Below are positions 54,323 through 63,429 of a stretch of 64,000 bases of DNA, in pieces (the first letter of the stretch is position 1; each line of letters opens with the position of its first letter). The notes under the pieces were generated by a model, which saw only the letters and a program-made list of their open reading frames with translations, had not been told where the DNA came from and searched no databases. The stretch lies in the NCBI RefSeq assembly GCF_016905005.1, contig NZ_JADIKC010000005.1, forward strand, positions 372,001 to 436,000. Direction: 5' to 3'. The position numbers were made by a program, and so were the translations under genes. Source of the stretch: Dyella kyungheensis. Its GTDB lineage: Bacteria > Pseudomonadota > Gammaproteobacteria > Xanthomonadales > Rhodanobacteraceae.

Positions 54323-55260
54323 TGACCATCTCCCATAAAGGAAATTGCTGCAGCGTTATAGGTGCTCTGATGAGCATCTTGATCTTGATCCATCTGCCTT
54401 AATCCGCTCCAGCCAAGAGCCTTTCTCTCTTCGCTAGTGCGATGAATTCCCTCATGCAAGAAATACATCTCTTGTGTCTTCTCGGGACTCCCAATGACAG
54501 TGGTCCCTGGGGTTAGACCTGACTTTTGGATGGTCGTCGTATTGCCGTCTGTGGTCATCGCCCCATCTTGACCGCCATCGATGTTCATTTTTCGCTCTGC
54601 CAAACTTTTGGCGATTGAACCACCCGAAACTGAAAATGAGTAGGTCGTTCCGCCGCTCTCAAACGATATGTCTGCGGACTTTCCGGAACTAGCTGCGGCA
54701 TTGACTGCCTGTGTTAGAGTCGCTTCCACAGCCGCATACGTCTTGTGGTCCTCCGCAGTCGCTTTGTGAGTTTCAGTCTTACCATCCACGTGGGTGACTA
54801 CTCTGTCGATCTGGCACGAGTACGCCTTGCCGACCTTCTTGCAAGTACGTCCGTCGGGGTCAATGTTAGCAATGGGGTTGTCGTTAGCGTAGGCAAATCG
54901 ATTGAAATCAAAGAGATTGCCTGGTTGCGAACCTACGGGATCCATGCTTAGAAATCGCCCCGCAATGGGGTCGTAGTATCTGGCCTGCATGTAAACCAAA
55001 CCCGTATCCGCGTCGCTTACATGACCCGTATAGCCCGGTCCATTAGGTGAGCCACCCAGCGCGGAGGCGCCGTAAGCGCGGTACTCAAATTGGGCGGTCA
55101 CGTTGCCCGACTCATCCGTCTCGGCAAGTACCGTACCTTGAGGGCTGGAGTAGACGTAGGTCACGACTTCGGCAGCCGCAAGCGCGAATGTCGCGTATGC
55201 CATGCCTGCACCTGCAAACGCTAGCTGCAAAGCTTGCTTCCATCCCAGATGCGAACTCAC
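54319..55260 (-). CDS. RHS core-associated toxin with HEGIH metallopeptidase-like motif
   Basis: A 313-residue protein from a GTG start (55258-55260) that overlaps the previous stop as GTGA and follows GGGGAGGTGG. A signal-peptide-like N-terminus (about 1-33) leads into the last RHS repeat (YVYSSPQGTVLAETDESGNV) and the RHS core signature YTGHVSDADTGLVYMQARYY with FLSMDPVG. After DPDG the C-terminal tip (about 130-313) has HEGIH (269-273), a possible zinc HExxH motif, in YFLHEGIHRTSEE. It completes the cage encoded by the previous gene. The tip is probably the toxin. Confidence 0.82.
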   Translation of the reverse strand: MSSHLGWKQALQLAFAGAGMAYATFALAAAEVVTYVYSSPQGTVLAETDESGNVTAQFEYRAYGASALGGSPNGPGYTGHVSDADTGLVYMQARYYDPIAGRFLSMDPVGSQPGNLFDFNRFAYANDNPIANIDPDGRTCKKVGKAYSCQIDRVVTHVDGKTETHKATAEDHKTYAAVEATLTQAVNAAASSGKSADISFESGGTTYSFSVSGGSIAKSLAERKMNIDGGQDGAMTTDGNTTTIQKSGLTPGTTVIGSPEKTQEMYFLHEGIHRTSEERKALGWSGLRQMDQDQDAHQSTYNAAAISFMGDGQ

Positions 55261-58200
55261 GGATCCACCTCCCCCTGTACATGCACTGTGACCCACCGCT
55301 CATTCCAGTCGGAACAACTACCGCCGGCGCCGCAGGCACGAACGCGGTATGCGTAAGCCCCCGCGTTAATCAGCGGGATGTTCACGGATGTGCCGGTAAC
55401 TGTTCCGCTGGTGTAGCCAACCACTTCGTACTGATAGTTGTTGGCGCCCTGGCTGCTGCTCCAAACAATGGTGAATCCTACGTTGGGTCGCTTGACGGTA
55501 ACTTCATCCGCGGGTCCGAGGATGCTTGGGATTGCCGGCTTCAAAGTCACCGTGAGGCTAGCCGTAGCACTCCATGGGCCGCAGCCCCCTGCATTGCAGG
55601 CCTGGACGCGATAACCATACGTGGCAGCGCTGCGCCCGCTCGTGCTCCAGTTTGTGACGCCGTCTGCGCGTACCGTGGACCATCCCCCACCGTTCACCTG
55701 CTCCTGCAATGTATAGGTGGAAGCTCCGCTTACACCGGTCCAGCTGACGGTGTAGCTGCCAGTCAGCGAACCATTGGACACAGCAACGCTTGAGGCGGCG
55801 TTCGGTGGAATGGTCACTGCCACGCTGTTGCTCGTGACGTACCCGCTGCACGCAGTGGCATTGCAACTCTTTACACGATACCCGTAGCTGCCGGTGGCGG
55901 TAACGCTTGCCGCATATTGGGTGAGTGAGCCACTGTAGACCGCCGACCAACTGCCGCCGTTAGCGCTCTGCTCGAGCGTGTAACTGGTGGCATACGCGGC
56001 GCTAGCCCATTGCACAGTGAAGTTGCCACTGCTACTCGATGGAGCTTGGATGCTTGATGGTGTGGCGGGCGGATGTGCCACGGTGATCGTGGATGAATTG
56101 GTCCATGCGCTGCAACCTTTATCGCTGCACGCCCGTACACGATATGCGTAGCGCCCGTCGCCGGGCTGGTTGCGACTCCAGCTCGTGGCAGAGCTATTAA
56201 GAACCGCGGTGAATCCATCCCCATTGAACGATTGCTCCAGCTGATAGCTTGTGGCGCCTAGGGACGAGGGCCAGGAGACATTGAGAGACGACAAGTCTCC
56301 CGCCAGGACCGTATCAAGCCGGGCAGGAGGCGAAGGCGCCAACACCCAAGCAGGCACCTGGAAGGCGCCCGATCCAGCAAGTAACGCTTTGTCACCGGAG
56401 GTCGATACACCATGCACATAGAGCGCTTGGGCGGCGTACTGAATGCGCATGGCATCGGTGAGCGCAATATCAAAACGATAGGCAGTGCCTGTGGCACGGC
56501 AGCGCAAGGCGATATTGGAATCGCTGGCGGCATTGGCGGTGTACGCTCCGAGGTATGTCCCCGTTTCGCTGCCGACGTAAAGCTGGACCTGAATTGATGC
56601 ATTGGACCCAGCCAAACACGCCCATCCCTTGAGGCTAGCCAAAGGATCGGCGACGACGACGCCTTCGACTTGGCCCGCGATGCGTGTCGTCGGCAGCCCG
56701 GAATAGGCGATGAGCTTCTTGCCCAGATAGAAATAGTCCGTGGTCTTCGCTGAGGCCGGGTCGAACTCGAACATGAGCTGTCCCGACCGACCATAGGCAT
56801 AGTAGACAGAAGCGTTGCTTCCATTTCGCTTCTTGACTCGCCGACCTGCCGCGTCGTAGTTGTAATTGGCGTAACCTTGGATACTCGTTAACCGATCAGC
56901 TTGATCAAAGGTGAGCGCCACACCGTTCTTATTGGTCGTGTTGCCTCGGTTGTCGTAGCCGAATGATTGAAGGGTCTCAGCTCCGGACGTTACGGATGTC
57001 AGTAGATTATTGGCGCTGTAGCGCCAGGTCTTGACGCTGCCGTTCAAGGTCATCGAACGGATGTTGTTGAGCGTGTCGTAGCTGAAAGATTCGGCACCCC
57101 AGAGCTGTAAGGCATTTGCCGACTGCAGTCGATTAAGTCCGTCGTAACTCATGGACCGGCTGCGCGGACCGCCCGCCAAGTCATTGATAGATGTGATGTT
57201 GGCGCTGGCGTCGTAGGTGTAGTCCTCGCTGATCGCAAGCACGCCTCCCTTGGCGTAACTGAAATTTGCGACTAATCCACGTGCATTTTTCTGGGCAAGG
57301 TACTGACCACCATTGCCCAAGACGTAAGCTTGCACGTCGCCATCGGGGAAATAGCTGATGCTGCCAGCGTAGCTGCCGACCTGGGTTGGGCGGCCGAGGG
57401 CATCCGGGGCATAGTCGACCTGGCGCCCATCTGGATAGCGAGCGGACGACAGATTTGCGTTGGCGTCAAAGGTGTACCCAATAGCCCACTCGAAGCCATC
57501 GATGGCAAGGGTTTCTGAGGTGAGAAGGCCCAGTTTATTATGACCAAACGTCCAGCGAGTCGCGCCGGAGACCGCTGTTTTAGGCTCGCCTCGCTCCGTA
57601 TAAGTGAACGCCAGGCTTTCGGTACCCGCCGGGTACTGAACTGATTGAAGGCGATTCTTTTCGTCGTACCCTCGAGTCGTACGAGCTGCCGCAGCCACTT
57701 GCTCGCGACCGCAACCGGTGCCTGTAATGAGTACTCCTGACGCGCTCCACCAAAGATTGTTTGCTCCATCGTAATCCATCACGCGATCGCCAGTTTCCGG
57801 CTCGCTTACGCGGCACAGGCGCTTCTGTGCGTCGTATACGAGGGTGCGATTCAATGAGCCATCGCTCCCGCCCTGGGTGATGGACATTGCATTGCCGTAT
57901 ATGTCTCGCTCGATGTACTGGCTGACGCCCTCCGGCGCCTGCACCGACACGATGGTCTCGTAGCTCGGTTGGTCAAACATCTGGAAGTAGCTGTCAGTGA
58001 CCCCGCCGCGCGCGCCTGTGAATCTCCGCACTCCTCCGGGAAGATAGGCGGTAGCCGTGACTACTTGCCCCAGCTCGGAGTCTTGCCAATTCCGAATAGG
58101 TCGACCCAGTGCATCGAATGCAGCAAACGTGCCCTGCCCGAGGCTAGCGAGGTCCAATGCTCCCGATCCCGGATAGGACTCAAACGTCTTCTTGCCCCGC

Positions 58201-60548
58201 CAGTCAAAGTCGGTCCGTGAACTGACATGGGAGCTGGGTGCGCTAGCCATATAGATATCGCGCAGAATGGGGCGCAGCATTACGTCAAAGTAAGTGACAT
58301 CCCGAGAGTCGCCCTTGGCGACCGTGCGACGCCAATGCCCCCCACCAATCCCCCGCTCAGCCGTCGTGACAAAGTCGTAGATCGTTGACTTTGGAGTCCA
58401 CGTGACGGCGTCGCCCGTCGGATAAATAACGCTGGTAAGGCGCCCCACGGCGTCGTAGTCGTAGTGTGTCGTGCTTGCGGCTTGGTCTGTGACTTGGGTG
58501 ATCTTGCCGTCGTCGTTCACGACCACCGACTGCGACGTATTGTCGGCATAGGAAATCAGTTGCGGAATACCCCGCTTGTAGTTTCCCAGCGTCGTAACAC
58601 GACTGTTGCCATCGCTAACGTTGGTGAGAAGCCCCTGCGCGTTGTACCCCAGCCCCATGGTTAGTCGCTCAAATTCCAGGCGCTGAACAGGCAGAAGCGT
58701 GACGGAGTCGTACACGCTGCGAGCAATGATCTCGCCCGTAACCCCATTTGTTTTTCGCTCGATCAAACCCAGCATCCAGCGAGTGCGATCGTTGACGTAA
58801 CTCGTGTTCTCCACGAACGCTTGCTGGCCCGCCAAGCTGCTGAATCGACGCACTTGGGTTGGCTGAGCCCATTCATTAAAAGCTTCCACGCGATGGGTAA
58901 ACGTGTCGCCATTCTGGGTGATGGCGATAGATTTTTGTGGACGGATCTGTCCCGCCGCGGGATCGTCTGCGCCAATCAAAATGCCGTAGATAGACGGAAA
59001 TGGTTGATTGGCCATATCCGCCGTCGTGATGTATTCGCGCGTTTCGGAACGAAGCTTGGTTCCATCAGCAGAAAAAGTATCCGCACCCAGCAGCCGGCCG
59101 TCATTAACCGCAAAGACAGCACCAAAGCGATAGGCGAGCCTACTTCCATCCGGCTGGGTTACTTCGACAGTTTTGGTGCTTGCGCACGAACTACATGGCT
59201 CGGTGCCGCTGATCAATGAGTAGACGTCGTCCGAATAGTGATAGCTCCAGCGCATCGGCGCGGCAATGCCGGCGCCTGAAACGACTTTGCTATCTAAACT
59301 ATAAATGTCGTAGTAGTTGGAAACCCCTAGGTGGTAACTGAATTCGGTACCCGACATGTCCGTCAGGCAATTTCGAACGGAAACGCCGTCTCGATAGTGG
59401 CGCTGCATGACGAAACCGAAGTCTCCCAGCGCGCCAGAGGGATGCGTGATGTGTAGCGTGAAATTGCCTGTCGCAACGGGGGCTTGATCGGCACAATTTC
59501 GCCCAGTGTTACCGTCCCAGCCACTGTAGTAGACCTTGAGGTCTGCGTCATAGGCATACGACCAGGCACTGTTATCCGGCAGATGCACGATCGACAAGCG
59601 CTGCTGAGTCTCCCCGCCGGTGCCGTATGTCTGATATTGGTAAGTCCACTGCTTGTCGTTTACTTGGGCGGATGTAATGACGCCGTTCGTATAGGTAAGC
59701 GTGATGTTGCGGCCGTCACTGGCGGTGATACTAAGGGGCTTACCGGAGCCGTCGTAACTGTAACTAACCCAATTGCCAAAGCGATCCTCGATCCGACTCG
59801 CGAGCAGGTAGACCTTTACCCGGGGGCGAGTCGTGCCACTGGCTTCGACGGCACCCGGGTTACGCGTCACGCCGACATCGAAGGTGTATGTCACTTCTTC
59901 TGACGTGCGCATGACAAATCCTTCACCAGGGTACCCGTTCTTGGTACCAGGCGTGCACGTGAAGGCGTCCATTTCGCGCGTCGTCCAAAGATGTGTAACA
60001 CCGTCGGTCGGATACAGTGACGAACTGAGCTGCATCACTTCGCGATCGCCTCGCCCAGGCACATGGACGGAAACTCCTGAGAAAACGTCCTTCAATCGCA
60101 GTGGTGATGATGTCGCCGGCATAAATGCCGAAGAACAACGCGCCGCGACGATGCCTAGGCTGCCCTTCTCCCAGCCGTACCACGCATCAAAGACGCCAGA
60201 GATGTAGGGAACGTCCGCATCCCAGTTGCCAAACCCACCAAATGGCTCGATACCGGCCGCGTTGGCTGGCAAAGGAACAACAGAGAAGCGGCGCCTCAAT
60301 TGAACGGGCAAGCCACCGTTCCCCGGGATATCAATATCCACATTGGAGAACTCGGTTTGGCCGTTATAGAGATTGACGCTTTCGCCGAACAGGTCCGAAG
60401 TCAGCGGCTCGACCTGCTCAGACACACGAATTAGCTTGGCATATTCTTGATAAGGCTCCACCGTAGCGGCCCCTGCGGCTATGGCGTGGCCGGCAAACAC
60501 ACTTCCCAGCAGGCACAACAGCCCGCCAGCGACAAACGCTCGTTTCAT
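55257..60548 (-). CDS. Secreted RHS/YD-repeat protein with C-terminal FN3-like domains
   Basis: A 1763-residue protein starting at ATG 60546-60548 behind GGGGGA. A signal peptide (about 1-24) precedes an N-terminal region and a long series of YD/RHS repeats (from about 260 to 1330, for example YDAVGRLTSVIYPTGD and YDGLNRLQSANAL). Instead of running on to the RHS core, residues about 1340-1450 form a beta-domain and about 1455-1760 four fibronectin-III-like repeats (SYQLEQSFNGDGF, SYTLEQSANGG, TYTLQEQVNGG and a fourth). The RHS core is in the next gene. It should form the cage of a polymorphic toxin displayed or secreted from the cell. Confidence 0.9.
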   Translation of the reverse strand: MKRAFVAGGLLCLLGSVFAGHAIAAGAATVEPYQEYAKLIRVSEQVEPLTSDLFGESVNLYNGQTEFSNVDIDIPGNGGLPVQLRRRFSVVPLPANAAGIEPFGGFGNWDADVPYISGVFDAWYGWEKGSLGIVAARCSSAFMPATSSPLRLKDVFSGVSVHVPGRGDREVMQLSSSLYPTDGVTHLWTTREMDAFTCTPGTKNGYPGEGFVMRTSEEVTYTFDVGVTRNPGAVEASGTTRPRVKVYLLASRIEDRFGNWVSYSYDGSGKPLSITASDGRNITLTYTNGVITSAQVNDKQWTYQYQTYGTGGETQQRLSIVHLPDNSAWSYAYDADLKVYYSGWDGNTGRNCADQAPVATGNFTLHITHPSGALGDFGFVMQRHYRDGVSVRNCLTDMSGTEFSYHLGVSNYYDIYSLDSKVVSGAGIAAPMRWSYHYSDDVYSLISGTEPCSSCASTKTVEVTQPDGSRLAYRFGAVFAVNDGRLLGADTFSADGTKLRSETREYITTADMANQPFPSIYGILIGADDPAAGQIRPQKSIAITQNGDTFTHRVEAFNEWAQPTQVRRFSSLAGQQAFVENTSYVNDRTRWMLGLIERKTNGVTGEIIARSVYDSVTLLPVQRLEFERLTMGLGYNAQGLLTNVSDGNSRVTTLGNYKRGIPQLISYADNTSQSVVVNDDGKITQVTDQAASTTHYDYDAVGRLTSVIYPTGDAVTWTPKSTIYDFVTTAERGIGGGHWRRTVAKGDSRDVTYFDVMLRPILRDIYMASAPSSHVSSRTDFDWRGKKTFESYPGSGALDLASLGQGTFAAFDALGRPIRNWQDSELGQVVTATAYLPGGVRRFTGARGGVTDSYFQMFDQPSYETIVSVQAPEGVSQYIERDIYGNAMSITQGGSDGSLNRTLVYDAQKRLCRVSEPETGDRVMDYDGANNLWWSASGVLITGTGCGREQVAAAARTTRGYDEKNRLQSVQYPAGTESLAFTYTERGEPKTAVSGATRWTFGHNKLGLLTSETLAIDGFEWAIGYTFDANANLSSARYPDGRQVDYAPDALGRPTQVGSYAGSISYFPDGDVQAYVLGNGGQYLAQKNARGLVANFSYAKGGVLAISEDYTYDASANITSINDLAGGPRSRSMSYDGLNRLQSANALQLWGAESFSYDTLNNIRSMTLNGSVKTWRYSANNLLTSVTSGAETLQSFGYDNRGNTTNKNGVALTFDQADRLTSIQGYANYNYDAAGRRVKKRNGSNASVYYAYGRSGQLMFEFDPASAKTTDYFYLGKKLIAYSGLPTTRIAGQVEGVVVADPLASLKGWACLAGSNASIQVQLYVGSETGTYLGAYTANAASDSNIALRCRATGTAYRFDIALTDAMRIQYAAQALYVHGVSTSGDKALLAGSGAFQVPAWVLAPSPPARLDTVLAGDLSSLNVSWPSSLGATSYQLEQSFNGDGFTAVLNSSATSWSRNQPGDGRYAYRVRACSDKGCSAWTNSSTITVAHPPATPSSIQAPSSSSGNFTVQWASAAYATSYTLEQSANGGSWSAVYSGSLTQYAASVTATGSYGYRVKSCNATACSGYVTSNSVAVTIPPNAASSVAVSNGSLTGSYTVSWTGVSGASTYTLQEQVNGGGWSTVRADGVTNWSTSGRSAATYGYRVQACNAGGCGPWSATASLTVTLKPAIPSILGPADEVTVKRPNVGFTIVWSSSQGANNYQYEVVGYTSGTVTGTSVNIPLINAGAYAYRVRACGAGGSCSDWNERWVTVHVQGEVDP

Positions 60549-61206
60549 TCCATCCCCCTGATGCTTTCCCTGGCATCAAAAGCCGTCCCCACGGCTCTTG
60601 CGCTGACACGGCGCGTCGCAATTTATTGCATGTTATCGCAACTATTTGCGGATTTGCTGACGCTATCAGTTCTTATCGGACGTGTCGACAGCTGACCCAG
60701 GATTCGAATACGTAACGCAGTTTTTGTGATGTAGGGCACAAATAAAGAGCTATCGAGCGATGTGGAAAAATGAGCTGTGAGCGACTAGAGGACTAGGCTT
60801 GGCCGCGGTACAACACGTACCTGCGATAACGAGCCCTAATCGCCCTGCCCCAATGTCTGCTTTGGGTTGCCGTTTCAGCCGGTCAACGCAACACTTTGAA
60901 CAGATGGTTTTCGTCGTTATTTCTAGGATCTAGATATCCTCATTTGCCCGCCTAACGATCTTGCTCTGCCGTTACGTTGGTTTTTCCCTGAAATCGAGGC
61001 ACTTCCAGTGTTGTGGCTCTCGAAGAGCGAATCCGGGGTCCGTAGGCCATTGCAGCGGCCTTCTGCTGGCCTGGTATTGGGGTGTTGCGTTGACTGGTTG
61101 AGCGCGCAGAGCAAACAGGACGGAGGTGGTTAATTCGAACCATGGCGATGGGCTTAACTGCCTACGTCCCGTTTGTCGGTCCTGTTCGCCTGTCGTGCGT
61201 TTGCCC
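60549..61206. other. Gene-free region upstream of the RHS operon
   Basis: I see no supported gene in these 660 bases; open frames on the minus strand near 61000-61230 have no ribosome site or recognisable family. It contains the octamer CCCTGCCC (60843-60850), minus-strand KOPS polarity. The RHS promoter probably lies in the AT-rich stretch 60610-60680. Confidence 0.4.
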
Positions 61207-61521
61207 TTAGTCAACAAGCGGACGATAAGCACACACCACAGGCTTCGCCCTTTCCAGATCGTACCGCGCCTGAAGTGCCAGCCAGTAGAAGGCGGTGGTG
61301 TCGAAGGCGAGGGAAAGGCGGATGGCGATCTTGGGGGTAATCGGGTGGGTGTCGGCGATGAAGGCTTTGATTTGGTGGGCGGGGATACCGGTGCGACGGG
61401 CGAGTTGAGCGGGGTTGAGGGCGTTGGGGATCAGGTAGGCGTGCAGCAGGATGTCGCCGGGGGCTCGCAGGGGTTGCGAGGGGTCTACTTCCGAGTGCGG
61501 GGTGAGCTGGATCAGTTCCAT
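61207..61521 (-). CDS. higA: HigA-like antitoxin (XRE-family HTH)
   Basis: A 104-residue protein from ATG 61519-61521 behind GGGAGGA. The VapI/HigA pattern is clear: APGDILLHAYLIPNALNPAQ (start of the helix-turn-helix), LARRTGIPAHQIKAF and ITPKIAIRLSLAFDTTAFYW, ending LALQARYDLERAK. HigA binds its own promoter and neutralises a HigB RNase. No HigB gene is found directly upstream on this strand, so it may be orphaned or control other genes. Confidence 0.85.
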   Translation of the reverse strand: MELIQLTPHSEVDPSQPLRAPGDILLHAYLIPNALNPAQLARRTGIPAHQIKAFIADTHPITPKIAIRLSLAFDTTAFYWLALQARYDLERAKPVVCAYRPLVD

Positions 61522-61660
61522 GGTGGTTCCTCCCTGTCGGACACGGCCGCGCAGCGGATAGGCGCTTACAGCGCTCCGTGTCAGTGAATGCTTGGCAGCT
61601 TCGTCGGTGATCGCCCGAGGGTGGCGCATCGCCCTGCCGGCCGATGCGCCGTAACGGTGA

Positions 61661-61993
61661 TCATCGGAGGCGTGTGGTGTTCACTCGAGGCTCGTCAGTG
61701 AGCAGGCGGGCGTACTGCTGAAGGCAGTGGATGGCCGTGCCCAGGCTGGCCGAGACGGCCACGGGAAGCGGCCTGCCGGGGAATCCCCGTGCCTGCGCGT
61801 GGCGGCATTGCTCGCTGTCGACACGCAGGCGCGTGAGGGCGAGTACCGCCAGGGCGATGTCACCGCGAGTGCTATGACGCAGGGTTTCGGGCCAAGCCAC
61901 AGAGGCGGATGACGGGTCGTCAGGCGGAGGAGTGAGGGTGTCGTCAGGGGGAACGGACGAGCGAATGCGTCCCGTATGATCGCGGATAGCCAT
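61661..61993 (-). CDS. Hypothetical protein upstream of the HigA-like gene
   Basis: A 110-residue protein if started at ATG 61991-61993, which has AAGAG upstream. The N-terminal third is Pro/Asp/Ser-rich and the rest is helical (TRGDIALAVLALTRLRVDSE, then VAVSASLGTAIHCLQQYARL). No HigB-like RNase motif is visible. It is followed by higA on the same strand after about 140 bp. Function unknown. Confidence 0.55.
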   Translation of the reverse strand: MAIRDHTGRIRSSVPPDDTLTPPPDDPSSASVAWPETLRHSTRGDIALAVLALTRLRVDSEQCRHAQARGFPGRPLPVAVSASLGTAIHCLQQYARLLTDEPRVNTTRLR

Positions 61994-62366
61994 GATCAAC
62001 TCTTATCTAGTTGGTGATGGTTAGCGGGTCGTGGGTGTTAGTCGCACTCACGGCCCGCGCCTCATGACTTGGTAGTCATGGTCATGCTCGCGAGACCGTG
62101 CAACACGACAGCGCGAATGACTGGCTGACCGTAGCAAGCAGGGTTGTCATCGTCTGTCAGGGTTAGGCGAGATGGATGTCCGCGTGACCGCAGGCGAGCG
62201 TGAGGGCTCAGGGCTCAAACAAAGTTGCCCCGTGGTGAGCGGCTAACGAGCTCCAATCGTTCACTTGCGCCTGATACAACCTCGCCGGCATCTAACGAGG
62301 CCAGCGCCATGCTACCGCTGATCCTCGGCATCCTGAGGACGTGATTCCACTGATGGCGCTAAAGCG
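61994..62366. other. Gene-free region
   Basis: No gene, repeat or tRNA was recognised in these 370 bases between cytochrome b561 and the small hypothetical gene. Confidence 0.35.
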
Positions 62367-62885
62367 TCAGAGCATCCGACGGAGTACACCGTCGCGATAC
62401 ACGTAATGGTGAAACAAGGCGGCGAGCGTGTGCAGGAAGATCAGAGCGGCCAATACGTTGGCGGCAAGGTTATGCCACCTATTTACCGAAAGGATCGTGG
62501 CGATGCCCTGTTTGCCGGGCAAGGTCAACATGTTGAATAACGGGAAGCCGTGCACATAAGTATTGGCGAAGCCGAGGACGAGGACGATGGCGAGCACGGT
62601 ATACAGCGCGCCATGCATGATGCGGGCAGCGACACGTTCGACAGGCGTCCCCTTGCCTGGAAGTCGGCGGCCTCGCGAACAGCGCCAGGCGATGCGGGCG
62701 ATCAATACCAAGGTGATGCAAACGCCGAGCAAGACGTGCACCGACCAGATATCGATCCGTACGGGCCCACGTGGCAACAAGCCCGTCATGCGGCCTATTA
62801 CCCACTGCATGATCACGAGCGCGGCGCTGAGCCAGTGCAGGACAATGGTGGGGCGGTCATAGTGTTCGGTAGTGATGTGGCGCAC
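62367..62885 (-). CDS. Cytochrome b561
   Basis: A 172-residue membrane protein with four hydrophobic helices. Haem-ligand histidines His17, His50, His138 and His152 occur at the usual places (VLHWLSAALV, WSVHVLLGV, RWHNLAANV, FLHTLAALFHH). The length and pattern match the bacterial CybB-type cytochrome b561, which moves electrons between quinones and superoxide or other partners at the inner membrane. It starts at ATG 62883-62885 and lies beside an aldehyde dehydrogenase remnant. Confidence 0.93.
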   Translation of the reverse strand: MRHITTEHYDRPTIVLHWLSAALVIMQWVIGRMTGLLPRGPVRIDIWSVHVLLGVCITLVLIARIAWRCSRGRRLPGKGTPVERVAARIMHGALYTVLAIVLVLGFANTYVHGFPLFNMLTLPGKQGIATILSVNRWHNLAANVLAALIFLHTLAALFHHYVYRDGVLRRML

Positions 62886-62977
62886 CTTGGCTCAGGGATT
62901 TATGACGTGTGTGCTCACGGAGCTTGGCTAGGTTGCTTGCAATCCGTAGATCGCCGTCTGGCAAGGCTCGCCCAGGT

Positions 62978-63250
62978 TCAGGCTCTTTCTGCGGCGCATA
63001 CACCGTTCGCAACGATCCGATAGGCATTGGGCCAGACGGTACCAGCGCGCACTTTCGCGGCAACCCGATGCGCTCTCTGCACGTTGGTATGCCAGGCCGA
63101 AGGATGCCGCTGATGGCACCGTTGACCGCGGCATTCAGATCGCTGTCCTCAAAAATCCCGAACGACCGCCCACGGTTGCTGGTTGTACGGGTTGACGCTC
63201 GGGCTGGTCTTTCCACTGATTGCATCGACCCACTGGCCGCCGATAAGCAT
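62978..63250 (-). pseudogene. Aldehyde dehydrogenase remnant (internal deletion and frameshift)
   Basis: The frame from ATG 63248-63250 reads MLIGGQWVDAISGKTSPSVN and PYNQQPWAVV, the opening of NAD-dependent aldehyde dehydrogenases, then stops at 63149-63151. In a shifted frame the family continues with DLNAAVNGA. After an evident large deletion the C-terminal signature AHRVAAKVRAGTVWPNAYRI appears in another frame, ending near 62978. About 400 of some 490 residues are missing, including the catalytic Cys. It lies divergent to the LysR gene, which probably once regulated it. Confidence 0.8.
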
Positions 63251-63429
63251 GCGGAAAAAACTCTAGGCCAGCCGTATTGGTTTTGTTCGACATGTCATGC
63301 TCCAACCAGGCAAAGGGAATGGACGAGCGCCGGGGGTGACAGGTGTGGCGCTGGCGTGAAGCCATCATTCGCTTGTTGGTGCTTGTGATAAATTCCCTGT
63401 TACCTAACATGCGATGTTAAGAAATTCCC

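Noticed and set aside
61110-61150. TTCGAACC stretch considered as a tRNA T-arm
   Set aside because: No acceptor, D- or anticodon stems can be drawn around it.
61126-61587. Plus-strand frame rich in Gly/Val over the HigA-like gene
   Set aside because: Antisense shadow of higA, which has a strong ribosome site and HTH pattern.
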